NCBI RefSeq assembly: GCF_013249015.1
Contig: NZ_JABRPL010000002.1
Span: forward strand, 496,001-560,000
Reading direction: 5' to 3'
Length of the DNA stretch: 64,000 bases
Origin: Rathayibacter agropyri
GTDB lineage: Bacteria > Actinomycetota > Actinomycetes > Actinomycetales > Microbacteriaceae
This document shows positions 44,088 to 53,525 of the stretch, piece after piece (position 1 is the stretch's first letter; the number at the start of each line of letters is the position of its first letter). Under the pieces are notes generated by a model. That model had not been told where the DNA came from. It saw nothing but the letters and a program-made list of their open reading frames with translations, and made no database searches. A program made the position numbers and the translations under genes.

Positions 44088-45456
44088 GGGTGACTCCTCG
44101 TGTGGCCATAAACGGTTGGGCGTCCACGGCCGAACCGTTGACGCGGGTCTCGAAGTGCAAATGGCAACCGGTCGAGGCGCCGGTGGTGCCGACGGCGGCG
44201 ATCTGCTCGCCCGCCTGGACGCTGTCGCCGACGCGGACGAAGATACCGCCCGGCATGATGTGTGCATAGCCCGTGCTGATGCCGCTGCCGTGATCGATCA
44301 GCACCCAGTTTCCGTACGTGCCATTCGGACCCGCGTAGGTCACCGTGCCGCTATGGGCCGCGAAGATGGGGATGCCGCACCCGCCCGCGATGTCGGTGCC
44401 GCGGTGGAACGAGCCCGACGAGCCGCCACCGGTAGAGATGCTGTCACGGGCCCCGTAGGTTCCGGAGATGCGACCCGCTGCGGGACGGACCCAGCCGGAG
44501 TCGCTCACCGCGGTGGAGCTGCTGCCAGCACTGTAGCCGCCGGAACTCGCAGCCGCGGCCGATGCCTGCCGCTCGGCCTCGGCAGCGGCCTGACGGGACG
44601 CCTCTTCCTCCGCGAGCTTGCGCAGGCGCTCCGCCTCGCGGGCTGCGACTCCGGCCTCGTACTCAGCGACGGTCTTGGACTCGGTATCGCGCAAAGCGGC
44701 GAGCTGCTGCTCGAGAACGACGCTCTGCTGCTGCTGCTCGGCGAGCGCCGCCTCCGACGCCGCCTGCGCCGCGGTCGCCTCGGCGAGCTTCTGCTCGGCA
44801 GCGACGCGGAGCCGCTCGCGCTCGGTCTGCGCCACCAGTGCCTGATCGGCGAGGGAGGAGGCCGTGTTGCGTGCGGCGCTGGCCTGCTCGTAGATCGCGG
44901 AGGAGCGCTCCACGAGCTTGGTCATGTTGCCAATCTTCGACAACAGCTGGTCGGCCTGACCGGACTTCTGGTCGAGGAACATGTTGACCGAAAGGTCAGT
45001 GCCGGTGCTCCGATAGAGCTGAGCGGCGAGCAGGCCCGCCTGCTGCGAGGCCGCGTCGGCCTTCTGCGCGCTGGCGCTCGCCTTGTCGTCCAGTTCCCTC
45101 GAGCGGTCGGACGCGAGGTCGAAAGCCTGCTGCGCGGCAAAGTGCTCGTCGCCCCGCTGCTGGGCGAGCTGCTGGGCCGCCGTGACCTCGCGCTGCAGGT
45201 CGCCGATCAGTGACGTGATCCGGTCAACCTGCGCCGCTGCTGCAGCGGTGTTGCCCTTGGCCGCCTCGACGTCCGCCCACGTGGGGTAATCGGCCGCCTG
45301 AGCGGGAGTCGCGACCAACAGTCCGCTGACGAGTGCGAGGGCGGCGGAGGCGAGTGCCGCGCTACGGAGTCGGCTCAACACCCCACCGCGGAGTCGCCCG
45401 AGTCGGGTGATACCCGATGGGTGGGCGGGACGCGGGCTGCGCAGGGAGTAGGGCAT
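44080..45456 (-). CDS. M23 family metallopeptidase with coiled-coil (EnvC-like)
   Basis: A 458-residue exported protein. The ATG at 45456 follows GAGG; the signal peptide spans about residues 22-53 (LASAALALVSGLLVATPAQA). A coiled coil (about residues 60-300) precedes the M23 domain: FHRGTDIAGGCGIPIFAAHS, WVLIDHGSGISTGYAHI and TGASTGCHLHFETRVNG. HxxxD and HLHFE zinc motifs are both intact, so it may be an active endopeptidase rather than only an activator. Coupled to the NlpC/P60 gene. Confidence 0.87.
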   Translation of the reverse strand: MPYSLRSPRPAHPSGITRLGRLRGGVLSRLRSAALASAALALVSGLLVATPAQAADYPTWADVEAAKGNTAAAAAQVDRITSLIGDLQREVTAAQQLAQQRGDEHFAAQQAFDLASDRSRELDDKASASAQKADAASQQAGLLAAQLYRSTGTDLSVNMFLDQKSGQADQLLSKIGNMTKLVERSSAIYEQASAARNTASSLADQALVAQTERERLRVAAEQKLAEATAAQAASEAALAEQQQQSVVLEQQLAALRDTESKTVAEYEAGVAAREAERLRKLAEEEASRQAAAEAERQASAAAASSGGYSAGSSSTAVSDSGWVRPAAGRISGTYGARDSISTGGGSSGSFHRGTDIAGGCGIPIFAAHSGTVTYAGPNGTYGNWVLIDHGSGISTGYAHIMPGGIFVRVGDSVQAGEQIAAVGTTGASTGCHLHFETRVNGSAVDAQPFMATRGVTLG

Positions 45457-45694
45457 AGGACCTCGGGGATTGGTGGGGCCTCCTCCCACGGCGGTGCGGC
45501 GCCGGCGCGCAGGTGAAGAGCGATTCCGCCCCACCCTAATCGCGCCCCCGCCCGATCTCCTAGACCCGGGTCAACCCCGGAAGGGGTGCGCGCGCCCCAC
45601 AAAACGTTCGATTTTGCATCCGAGGCCAGGTCCCCTATGCTTGCGTGTCGGTAGTCATGGGTGGGTCGGCCACAGGTCGTCCCGTCCAGCTTTC

Positions 45695-45767
45695 GGCCCC
45701 ATCGTTTAGTGGCCTAGGACACCGCCCTTTCACGGCGGCAGCACGGGTTCGAATCCCGTTGGGGTCA
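45695..45767 (+). tRNA. tRNA-Glu (anticodon UUC)
   Basis: GGCCCCA pairs with TGGGGTC (one G-T pair). The anticodon stem is CCGCC/GGCGG with loop CTTTCAC, anticodon TTC. The T arm is CGGG-TTCGAAT-CCCG. The discriminator is A and CCA is not encoded. Confidence 0.95.
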
Positions 45768-45859
45768 CGGATGGGACTACTGGCAAGTGCACTGATCCGT
45801 CAGGGTCGGGGCGTGAAAATTGAACAGCCTCGAAGGCAGTATGCTTGTCTTCGCAACGA

Positions 45860-45933
45860 GGCCCTGTAGCGCAGTTGGTTAGCGTGCCGCCCTGTCACGG
45901 CGGAGGTCGCGGGTTCAAGTCCCGTCAGGGTCG
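45860..45933 (+). tRNA. tRNA-Asp (anticodon GUC)
   Basis: GGCCCTG pairs with CAGGGTC (one G-T pair). The anticodon stem is CCGCC/GGCGG around loop CTGTCAC, anticodon GTC. The T loop is TTCAAGT, the discriminator is G and CCA is not encoded. 92 bp after tRNA-Glu. Confidence 0.95.
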
Positions 45934-45935
45934 CA

Positions 45936-45965
45936 AAGGGTCCTTCCGAGAGGGAGGGCCTTTTT
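45936..45965 (+). terminator. Intrinsic terminator after tRNA-Asp
   Basis: AAGG-(bulged G)-TCCTTCC pairs with GGGAGGGCCTT (including G-T pairs) around the loop GAGA, followed by a run of T. One of the few classical hairpin-plus-T-run terminators in the window. Confidence 0.6.
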
Positions 45966-46057
45966 CAGGAGACCACCTCTCCGGCGACATTTCGTCGCAG
46001 CGGTTCGACATCGAGCAGTTCGACAGTGCGTCGCAACCGCACGGTGTTCGTCACAAT

Positions 46058-46130
46058 GGCTCTGTAGCTCAGTTGGTAGAGCGCACGACTGAAAATCGTG
46101 AGGTCACGGGATCGACGCCCGTCGGAGCCA
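46058..46130 (+). tRNA. tRNA-Phe (anticodon GAA)
   Basis: GGCTCTG pairs with CGGAGCC. The anticodon stem is CGACT/AATCG-type with loop CTGAAAA, anticodon GAA. The T arm CGGG-ATCGACG-CCCG has A instead of the usual first T of the TTC. The discriminator is A and CCA is not encoded. Confidence 0.93.
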
Positions 46131-46132
46131 CG

Positions 46133-46168
46133 GAAACCCTCGCCTAGCTTCTACATGGCGGGGGTTTC
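46133..46168 (+). terminator. Terminator after tRNA-Phe
   Basis: GAAACCCTCGCC and GGCGGGGGTTTC pair over 12 bp with one mismatch around a 12-nt loop, immediately after the tRNA. Confidence 0.6.
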
Positions 46169-46333
46169 TTCGTACCCGGCGGCATCTCCCGCCCGGCCGG
46201 CTACTGAGGGGCGCGCGGGATACCGCCGTGCACGGCGGATCCACGGATCGAGCACGCATCGCAGCATCGAGCGTGCGCTGCAATGCGTCCAGGTGCCGTG
46301 CGTCGTCGGAGCCAACCGCGGCTCACACACCCC

Positions 46334-47059
46334 TCACACGTCGTTCGTACGCGCCCCCGGTAGCTCGCCGCGCACCTGGAGGTGCAACCGCTCCATGTCG
46401 GCGTCGAGCGTGGCCGCAGTACGGGCCGCATCGGCGAGGCCGTCGAGCAGCTCCTGCGGCACCTGGCACTCGTACTTGTAGTAAATCTTGTGCTCCAGGC
46501 TTGCCCAGAAGTCCATGGCGATGGTGCGGAACTGCACCTCGACGCGGACGTCCACCGATCCGCCCGAGAGGAATACCGGCACCTGGACGATGGCGTGCAG
46601 ACTCTTGTACCCGTTCTCCTTCGGCCGGGCGATGTAGTCCTTCACCTCGAGCACGGTCACGTCGGACTGCGACGTGAGCAGGTCGAAGACGCGGTACACG
46701 TCCGAGACGAAGCTGCAGGTGATCCGGACGCCCGCGATATCGGTGATCGCGTCGGCAATCCCCTCGAACGTCGTTTCGCAGCCCTTGCGCTCGATCTTCC
46801 CGATCAGACTGTCGGCCGACTTCAGGCGGCTCGTCACATGCTCGATCGGGTTGTACTCCCGCAGCTCGCGGAACTCTTCCTGCAGGATCGACACCTTGGT
46901 GACGATCTCGTCCATCCCGAACTTGTACTGGAGCATGAACCGCGCGAAGTCATCCCGCAGCGCGCGGATCTCGGCAACGGTCGTGGCGTCCAGGGCCTGC
47001 GCGACGTCGTCCGTCAGCGGCGGGACAGCGGTTACGGGGTTGGAGGGGCTCGGGTCCAC
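46334..47059 (-). CDS. Small alarmone synthetase (RelQ/RelP-type (p)ppGpp synthetase)
   Basis: A 241-residue protein with only the RelA/SpoT synthetase domain and no HD hydrolase, TGS or ACT domains. Typical blocks are HVTSRLKSADSLIGKIERKG, the catalytic-strand region ITDIAGVRITCSFVSDVYRV, ARPKENGYKSLHAIVQVPVF, and VEVQFRTIAMDFWASLEHKI. It makes ppGpp, pppGpp or pGpp from ATP and GDP/GTP/GMP. GTG start at 47059, divergent from the monooxygenase gene 64 bp away. The 165 bp after tRNA-Phe are otherwise empty. Confidence 0.9.
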   Translation of the reverse strand: MDPSPSNPVTAVPPLTDDVAQALDATTVAEIRALRDDFARFMLQYKFGMDEIVTKVSILQEEFRELREYNPIEHVTSRLKSADSLIGKIERKGCETTFEGIADAITDIAGVRITCSFVSDVYRVFDLLTSQSDVTVLEVKDYIARPKENGYKSLHAIVQVPVFLSGGSVDVRVEVQFRTIAMDFWASLEHKIYYKYECQVPQELLDGLADAARTAATLDADMERLHLQVRGELPGARTNDV

Positions 47060-47123
47060 AGTCGGACACCCTACGCGCGCCGACGTCCGAGGCAGGTGGG
47101 AGTGCCCGCCCTACTGTGGAGAC

Positions 47124-48494
47124 GTGAGTATCGAGCCCCGCCCGCTGCGCTTCTTCGCCTTCGTCATGAACACCGCCTCCCACATCCAGCACGGGCTCTG
47201 GCGACACCCGGACGCGCGTCAGCACGAATTCGACGACGTGCAGCTGTGGGTCGACCTCGCCCGAACGCTCGAACGCGGCCGGTTTGACGCGATGTTCTTC
47301 GCGGATGTCGCAGGTCTCTACGGGCCGGCCGACGGCGACTGGGAGGTCAACGCACGGGAGGGACTCCAGCTGCCAAGCAACGATCCGTCGGTGCTGCTCT
47401 CAGCGCTGGCGGTCAGCACCGAGCATCTGGGCTTCGCGTTCACGAGTTCGGTGCTTCAGTCGCATCCGTTTGACTTCGCCCGGAAGGTTTCGACGCTCGA
47501 TCACCTCTCGAAGGGGCGCATCGGCTGGAACATCGTCACGAGCGCACTCGACGGTGCCGCCCGCAACTTCGGCTACGACCGCCTCGAGGAGCACGACGAG
47601 CGCTACGCGTGGGCGCAGGAGTACCTCGACGTGGTCTACAAGCTGTGGGAGGGATCCTGGGACGACGGCGCACTGCTGCGCGACAAGAGCGGCTCCTTCG
47701 CGGACCCGGCTCGCATCCACCGCATCGACCACGTCGGACAGCGCTACCGCGTGCAGGGCCCGCACCTCTCGGCTCCGTCACCACAGCGCACACCGGTCCT
47801 GTTCCAAGCCGGCTCCTCCCCCGCTGGCCGACGCTTCGCGGCGCGCAACGCGGAGGCGCAGTTCGTGTTCTCGGGGTCACGCGAGAAGACGCGCGAGCTG
47901 ATCGACGACACCCGCCGCCTGGCTGCCGAGGCGGGCCGCGAGCTGGGCGCTCCTGCCTTCTCTCTCGGCCTCTCCTTCATCACCGGCGACACGGAGGAGG
48001 AGGCGCGGCGAGCCGAGCGCGACATCGACGAGTACCTCTCCTCCGACGCCTTCCTGGTGCACTCGAACCTCGGCTTCGACCCGATGACTGGCGAGAAGCT
48101 CGACCCGGACCTGCCGCTGTCGGCGATCGAGACGTACGCCGGGCAGAGCCACCTGCAGTGGATCCGTGATGCCTCACCGGACCGGGAGCCGACCGTTCGC
48201 GACTTGGCGCGCCTCTCGGCGAAGCTGCGGGGGCGCGTCGTCGGCACTCCCGAGCAGATCGCCGACCACCTCGCCGAGTGGCGGGACGCGGGCATCGACG
48301 GGATCAACGTCGTCAACTGGATCCTGCCGGGCAGCTACGAGGAGTTCGTCGACCGGGTGATGCCGGTGCTGCAGGAGCGGGGCCTCGCCCAGACGGAGTA
48401 CGCGGAGGGGACGTTGCGCCGCAAGCTCTTCGGCACGGACGAACTGCCTGCGACGCATCCCGCCCGCGCCTACCGCGGAGCCTTCGCGGGCTGA
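47124..48494 (+). CDS. FMN-dependent monooxygenase, NtaA/SnaA/DszA family
   Basis: A 456-residue TIM-barrel flavin monooxygenase of the bacterial luciferase superfamily. It uses reduced FMN from a separate reductase. Family markers are HGLWRHPDARQHEFDDVQLW, RGRFDAMFFADVAGLYG, SRL-type TLDHLSKGRIGWNIVTSALDGAARNFG, VLFQAGSSPAGRRFAARNAE and the C-terminal WILPGSYEEFVDRVMPVLQ. Members act on nitrilotriacetate, sulfones or alkane sulfonates, so the substrate is open. GTG start with GGAG upstream. It is not related in position to the lantibiotic locus. Confidence 0.87.
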   Translation: MSIEPRPLRFFAFVMNTASHIQHGLWRHPDARQHEFDDVQLWVDLARTLERGRFDAMFFADVAGLYGPADGDWEVNAREGLQLPSNDPSVLLSALAVSTEHLGFAFTSSVLQSHPFDFARKVSTLDHLSKGRIGWNIVTSALDGAARNFGYDRLEEHDERYAWAQEYLDVVYKLWEGSWDDGALLRDKSGSFADPARIHRIDHVGQRYRVQGPHLSAPSPQRTPVLFQAGSSPAGRRFAARNAEAQFVFSGSREKTRELIDDTRRLAAEAGRELGAPAFSLGLSFITGDTEEEARRAERDIDEYLSSDAFLVHSNLGFDPMTGEKLDPDLPLSAIETYAGQSHLQWIRDASPDREPTVRDLARLSAKLRGRVVGTPEQIADHLAEWRDAGIDGINVVNWILPGSYEEFVDRVMPVLQERGLAQTEYAEGTLRRKLFGTDELPATHPARAYRGAFAG

Positions 48495-48543
48495 ACCGCT
48501 CGGCCGGACGGGGGTGCTCTCACGGTGCGCGGACCAGGACGGG

Positions 48544-49974
48544 TCAGGGCAGCGCGGGGCGCGCCTCCGGACGCGAAGCCCGCGGGATGAGCAGACCGAG
48601 AACGACCGCCACCGCCGCACCAACAGCGCCGATGACGAACGTGGTCTGGAAGCCCTGCGGACTGGGCAGCTCGACTGCCCCGACCGGCACCGTGAGTTGC
48701 GCGAGCACGCCCGCGGTGACGGCGGAGGACAGAGTCGTGCCGAGCGTGCGCATCAGGGAGTTCAAGCCGTTGGCCGCGGCGGTCTCGGAGGCGGGGACGG
48801 CGTGCATGATCAGGGTCGGCATCGCGGCGTAGGCGAGTCCGAGGCCGACGCCGATCAGCGCGTTGATCACCAGAATCTGCCAAACCTCACTCCCGAACGA
48901 CAGGATCAGCAGGTACGAGACGGCGATCAGCGCGGCTCCGGCGACCAGCACCAGCCTCGGCCCCGATTGCGCCGAGAGCCGGGCGGCGAGCGGTGAGGTC
49001 GCCATCATCGCCAGTCCCGAGGGGGCGAGCACGAGGCTCGCGACGATCAGGCTCAGGCCGAAGCCGACTCCGGAGGCGGCGGGCAGCTCGAGCCGCTGCG
49101 GGAGCGTGATCTGCGCACCGAAGAACGCGAAACCGACCGCCACCGAGGCGAGGTTCGTGAAGAGCACGGCGGGGCGGGCCGCCACGCGCAGATCGACGAG
49201 TGGACTCTCCTGCCGCAGTTCATACCAGCCCCAGAGCAGCAGGACGGCGATGCCGCCGAGCCCGGAGCCGAGGATCCCGGGGCTCGTCCAGCCGGAGTCG
49301 TTGCCCCGCGAGACGGCGATCAGCACGCCGCTCAGGCCACTCGCGAGACCGATCGTACCGACCACGTCGAACGTGCCGGACGAGCGCAGGGTGGACACGG
49401 GAACGACGAGCATCACCAAGACGATGTCGAGGACGCCCAGTCCGGCGGACATCCAGAACAGGACATGCCAGTCGGTGCTTTGCGCGATGAGGGCGCTGAG
49501 CGGCAGGCCAAGCGCGCCGCCGATGCCGAGGGTCGCGCTGACCAGCGCGATGGCTCCCGGAAGGCGGTCGCGGTGCAGGGTGTCGCGGAGGATCGAGATA
49601 CCGAGCGGGATGACGCCCGTCACGGCGCCCTGGAGCGCGCGGCCGACGACGAGGGTCCAGACGTCGCCAGCGAAGGCGCAGACAATCGAGCCGATCACGA
49701 GCACGACCAGCGCGGCCACGGCCATCCGGCGCTTGCCGTAGAGGTCGCCGAGACGGCCAGAGACCGGGGTCAGGATGCACGCGCTGAGCAGGGTCGCGGT
49801 GATCACCCACGCGGTCGCGCTGCGGTCCGTGCCGAGGAGAGTCGGCAACTCCGACTGGATCGGCACGACCAGTGTCTGCATGAAGGAGGCGCTCATCCCC
49901 GCGAAGGCCAGGACGGCGGTGACGAGGCGCGGGTCAGGTGATCGGGTCAGGGAGCGTCTGTCGGAGTCGGGCAC
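48544..49974 (-). CDS. MFS transporter of the 14-helix (DHA2) drug-efflux type
   Basis: A 476-residue permease. It has the motif A region GRLGDLYGKRRMAVAALVVL between helices 2 and 3, the antiporter motif C-like TLGIGGALGLPLSALI in helix 5, and about 14 hydrophobic segments. Such proteins export drugs or dyes in exchange for protons. It is divergent from the NTF2-like gene; an inverted repeat lies between them (50114-50131). Confidence 0.87.
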   Translation of the reverse strand: MPDSDRRSLTRSPDPRLVTAVLAFAGMSASFMQTLVVPIQSELPTLLGTDRSATAWVITATLLSACILTPVSGRLGDLYGKRRMAVAALVVLVIGSIVCAFAGDVWTLVVGRALQGAVTGVIPLGISILRDTLHRDRLPGAIALVSATLGIGGALGLPLSALIAQSTDWHVLFWMSAGLGVLDIVLVMLVVPVSTLRSSGTFDVVGTIGLASGLSGVLIAVSRGNDSGWTSPGILGSGLGGIAVLLLWGWYELRQESPLVDLRVAARPAVLFTNLASVAVGFAFFGAQITLPQRLELPAASGVGFGLSLIVASLVLAPSGLAMMATSPLAARLSAQSGPRLVLVAGAALIAVSYLLILSFGSEVWQILVINALIGVGLGLAYAAMPTLIMHAVPASETAAANGLNSLMRTLGTTLSSAVTAGVLAQLTVPVGAVELPSPQGFQTTFVIGAVGAAVAVVLGLLIPRASRPEARPALP

Positions 49975-50113
49975 GGCGGTCCTTCGGGTTGGCGGCGAGC
50001 GGACGGCCGGGGGGCGGCCGGCGGGCCGTCGTCGGCGTCGGCGGCGGCGGCGGCGGCGGCGGGAAAGTATCGCTCGGCTCTGCTCTCTCCGACTCGGGGG
50101 CTAACGTCCAAGC

Positions 50114-50131
50114 TCGGGATATTGTTCCCGA
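50114..50131. promoter_or_regulatory. Inverted repeat between MFS and NTF2-like genes
   Basis: TCGGGA (50114-50119) and TCCCGA (50126-50131) are perfect 6-bp arms separated by TATTGT. It lies in the 200-bp divergent spacer, which also holds a run of GGC triplets at about 50032-50062. A repressor site is possible but unproven. Confidence 0.3.
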
Positions 50132-50174
50132 TTCCGCTCTTCACGCGCGCGTCTGGCAGGACGAGGATGGACGG

Positions 50175-50534
50175 ATGATCGACATCGAGAGTTGGATCGC
50201 CGCCTACGAGAAGGCCTGGGCCACGGACGACGCAGACGATGTGGCAGCGCTGTTCACCGAAGACGCCGAGTACTTCGAGGCGCCCTATCGCGACGCCATC
50301 ACTCCGCGCGACGCCATCGTGGCGTGGTGGCTCGCCGAGGAGGAGCCGGGCGATCCGACGTTCGCGTGGGGGCTGGTCGCGCTGACCGAGGAGACGGCGG
50401 TCGTTCAGGCGCGCACGGTGTACCCGGGCGACCGGACGTATCTGAACCTGTGGGTGGTCCGCTTCGCGGCGGACGGGCGGGCGCGCTCGTTCACGGAGTG
50501 GTATATGGAGGAGCCGGCCGACTCGGTTTCGTGA
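50175..50534 (+). CDS. NTF2-like / SnoaL-like protein
   Basis: A 119-residue alpha+beta-barrel protein. It has the family's opening helix WIAAYEKAWATDDADDVAAL followed by FTEDAEYFEAPYRDAITPRD and the strand RTYLNLWVVRFAADGRARSF. The ATG at 50175 is chosen because the protein fold starts there; GAGGATGG lies upstream. The function is usually small-molecule binding or isomerisation and cannot be specified. Confidence 0.78.
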   Translation: MIDIESWIAAYEKAWATDDADDVAALFTEDAEYFEAPYRDAITPRDAIVAWWLAEEEPGDPTFAWGLVALTEETAVVQARTVYPGDRTYLNLWVVRFAADGRARSFTEWYMEEPADSVS

Positions 50535-50546
50535 GGGCCCGCGGGC

Positions 50547-50730
50547 GTCCGTGCGATGTGCAGGAGTCCGTCCGATTCGCAGGTGATTCCGCCTCCAGTC
50601 GCTTGTCCTCTGCGGAGGAGAGCGCTCTTTTCAGCTGAAGTCCTGCAAATCGCGCACGTTCCTGCAAATCGCGCACGTTCCTGCAAATCGCGCACGTTCC
50701 TGCAAATCGCGCACGTTCCTGCAAATCGCA
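50547..50730. repeat. 19-nt repeat locus: two inverted and five direct units
   Basis: CCTGCAAATCGCGCACGTT is repeated four times without change from 50642 to 50717, and a fifth partial copy ends at 50730. To the left, two degenerate 19-nt units in inverted orientation (50547-50565 and 50566-50584) carry GTGCGATGTGCAGG and TCCGATTCGCAGG. A 57-bp spacer separates the two sets. No unit-length spacers occur, so it is not a CRISPR array. An open frame across it is only a by-product of the repeat. Confidence 0.9.
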
Positions 50731-50786
50731 CAGAGGGTCGGCAGAGCGGCAGAGCGGCGGGAGGGGCGCAGGGCCCGGAGGGCGGG

Positions 50787-51665
50787 TCAGAGTTGGGCGG
50801 CGGTGAAGGTGTCGCAGCTCGTCGCGTCGCCTTCGAAGCCCGCCCGGAACCAGCGCTGACGCTGCTCGGCCGAGCCGTGCGTCCAGCCCTCCGGATCGAC
50901 CGTGCCGGTCGCCTGCTCCTGGATGCGGTCGTCGCCGACCGCGGCCGCAGCGCCCAGAGCGTCCTGATACTCCTGCGCCGTCACCGGGCGGAGATAGGGC
51001 GTGCCCGTCTCGTCCGGCACGGTGGAGGCGTCGCCGACCCAAGCACCGGCATAGCAGTCGGCTTGCAATTCAAGCCGCACCGAATCCGACTCGGCGCCCG
51101 TTCCGGAGCGGTCGGCCGACTCCATCGCCCCGGTCAGGTTCTGGATGTGGTGCCCCCACTCGTGGGCCAGGATGTACATCTGCGCGAGCGATCCGCCCGA
51201 GGTGTCGAAGCGGGTGCGCAGCTCGTCAAAGAACGCGGTGTCGAGGTAAATGGTCTGATCCGGTGGGCAGTAGAACGGACCAACCGCTGCGGTCGCGCCT
51301 CCGCAGCCCGTGGAGGTCTGGTCCTCGAAGAGGTCCACGCCTGCGGGAGTGCGGTAGGCAACTCCAAGGGTCTGCGCTGAGGCGTCCCAGTAGCGGTCGA
51401 GCGACTCCGCAGCGCCTTCAAGGCGGCAGTCGACCTCGGCGTTCGCGTCGGCGCCGCTCTCGCACGCGACCGCCGTGCTCGTAATCTGCTGCGGAGAAGA
51501 ATCACCCACGAGGCCGCCGAGACTCGAGAGATCAACGCCGAGCAGCTGCGAGAGCAACGCGAGGACCACGATACCCACCGCGCCTCCGCCGACCGCGACG
51601 CCGGTCGTTCGGCCGCGGCGACGGACCTTGCCGCCGCTGAGCTGGGAGTCGTCGTTGAAGGTCAT
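50787..51665 (-). CDS. Neutral zinc metallopeptidase (YpfJ-like), membrane-anchored
   Basis: A 292-residue protein with a cytoplasmic Arg-rich N-terminus, one anchor helix (GVAVGGGAVGIVVLALLSQL), and an outside domain with four or more Cys. The zinc site is YILAHEWGHHIQNLTG near residue 170, followed by LELQADCYAGAWV with the third ligand. This is the pattern of the putative neutral zinc metallopeptidase family (YpfJ). Substrate unknown. The ATG at 51665 is in a good position. Confidence 0.87.
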   Translation of the reverse strand: MTFNDDSQLSGGKVRRRGRTTGVAVGGGAVGIVVLALLSQLLGVDLSSLGGLVGDSSPQQITSTAVACESGADANAEVDCRLEGAAESLDRYWDASAQTLGVAYRTPAGVDLFEDQTSTGCGGATAAVGPFYCPPDQTIYLDTAFFDELRTRFDTSGGSLAQMYILAHEWGHHIQNLTGAMESADRSGTGAESDSVRLELQADCYAGAWVGDASTVPDETGTPYLRPVTAQEYQDALGAAAAVGDDRIQEQATGTVDPEGWTHGSAEQRQRWFRAGFEGDATSCDTFTAAQL

Positions 51666-51712
51666 GCCGTCGAAAATAGCGCCCCGTGCGTCGGTTGCGC
51701 TCGGGCTTGCGG

Positions 51713-52147
51713 CTAGCCCCAGCGGGAGGTGCGCGCCGAGCGGATGATCTCGAGGAGCGCCTCCCGGAGCGCCCCGTCCTCGCAGGAACCGGGGAACAGG
51801 TCGACCTCGAGCCGGTGGGCGCGACGCCAGGCGGCACGACCCGCCGAAGTCAGCGACACGAGCTGACGGCGGCGATCAGCGGGGTCGGTGGTGCGAGTGA
51901 TGTGACCCTCACGCTCAAGCCGCTCGAGAGTGCGTGACATGGTCTGCACCTCGACGTGGGCGGCCGCGGCCAGCTGCTTTTGCGCGACCGGCCCCGCGTG
52001 GAGCAGATGCAGGACAATCAGGCCGGCATGCGTCAGGCCGATCTGGGCGAGGGCACCCTGGCGCGCATGCTCGACCATGCGGGACGCGGTCGAGAGCAGA
52101 CGGCCCGTTGGCCAGCCATCCATCCCGGAGGAATCGTCGGAACGCAT
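51713..52147 (-). CDS. MarR-family transcriptional regulator
   Basis: A 144-residue regulator with the winged helix QKQLAAAAHVEVQTMSRTLERLEREGHITRTTDPADRRRQLVSLTSAG at about residues 56-103, including the conserved DxRRR wing. It is oriented with the zinc peptidase and iminopeptidase genes. No clear operator was found beside it. Confidence 0.88.
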   Translation of the reverse strand: MRSDDSSGMDGWPTGRLLSTASRMVEHARQGALAQIGLTHAGLIVLHLLHAGPVAQKQLAAAAHVEVQTMSRTLERLEREGHITRTTDPADRRRQLVSLTSAGRAAWRRAHRLEVDLFPGSCEDGALREALLEIIRSARTSRWG

Positions 52148-52205
52148 GCGCCCAGGTTAAGTCCAGTGCTCCGGCGCGGGAGGGAGCAGGCGCCGGACGG
52201 AGCGC

Positions 52206-53472
<1,267 letters not shown>

Positions 53473-53508
53473 GGAGCGCCCCCGGCCCCGAAGGGCCGAG
53501 GGCGCTCC
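53473..53508 (-). terminator. Terminator of the GH43 operon
   Basis: GGAGCGCCCCCGGCCC and GGGCCGAGGGCGCTCC pair over 16 bp with one mismatch around the loop CGAA. It lies 17 bp past the glycosidase stop codon. Confidence 0.75.
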
Positions 53509-53525
53509 CCCGTTCGCTCACTGCA

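Noticed and set aside
43615-45213. A 532-codon plus-strand open frame
   Set aside because: Antisense to the coupled NlpC/P60 and M23 hydrolase genes, which have full signal peptides and catalytic motifs.
47124-48494. The FMN monooxygenase as the GarO-like tailoring enzyme of the lantibiotic
   Set aside because: It belongs to the NtaA/SnaA/DszA branch, is 22 kb away and has no link by operon or repeats.
50642-50730. CRISPR array
   Set aside because: The 19-nt units abut with no spacers, and no cas genes are present.
50405-50731. Cys-rich minus-strand frame with repeated peptide units
   Set aside because: The peptide repeat is a direct by-product of the 19-nt DNA repeat; no ribosome-binding site and it runs into the NTF2-like gene.
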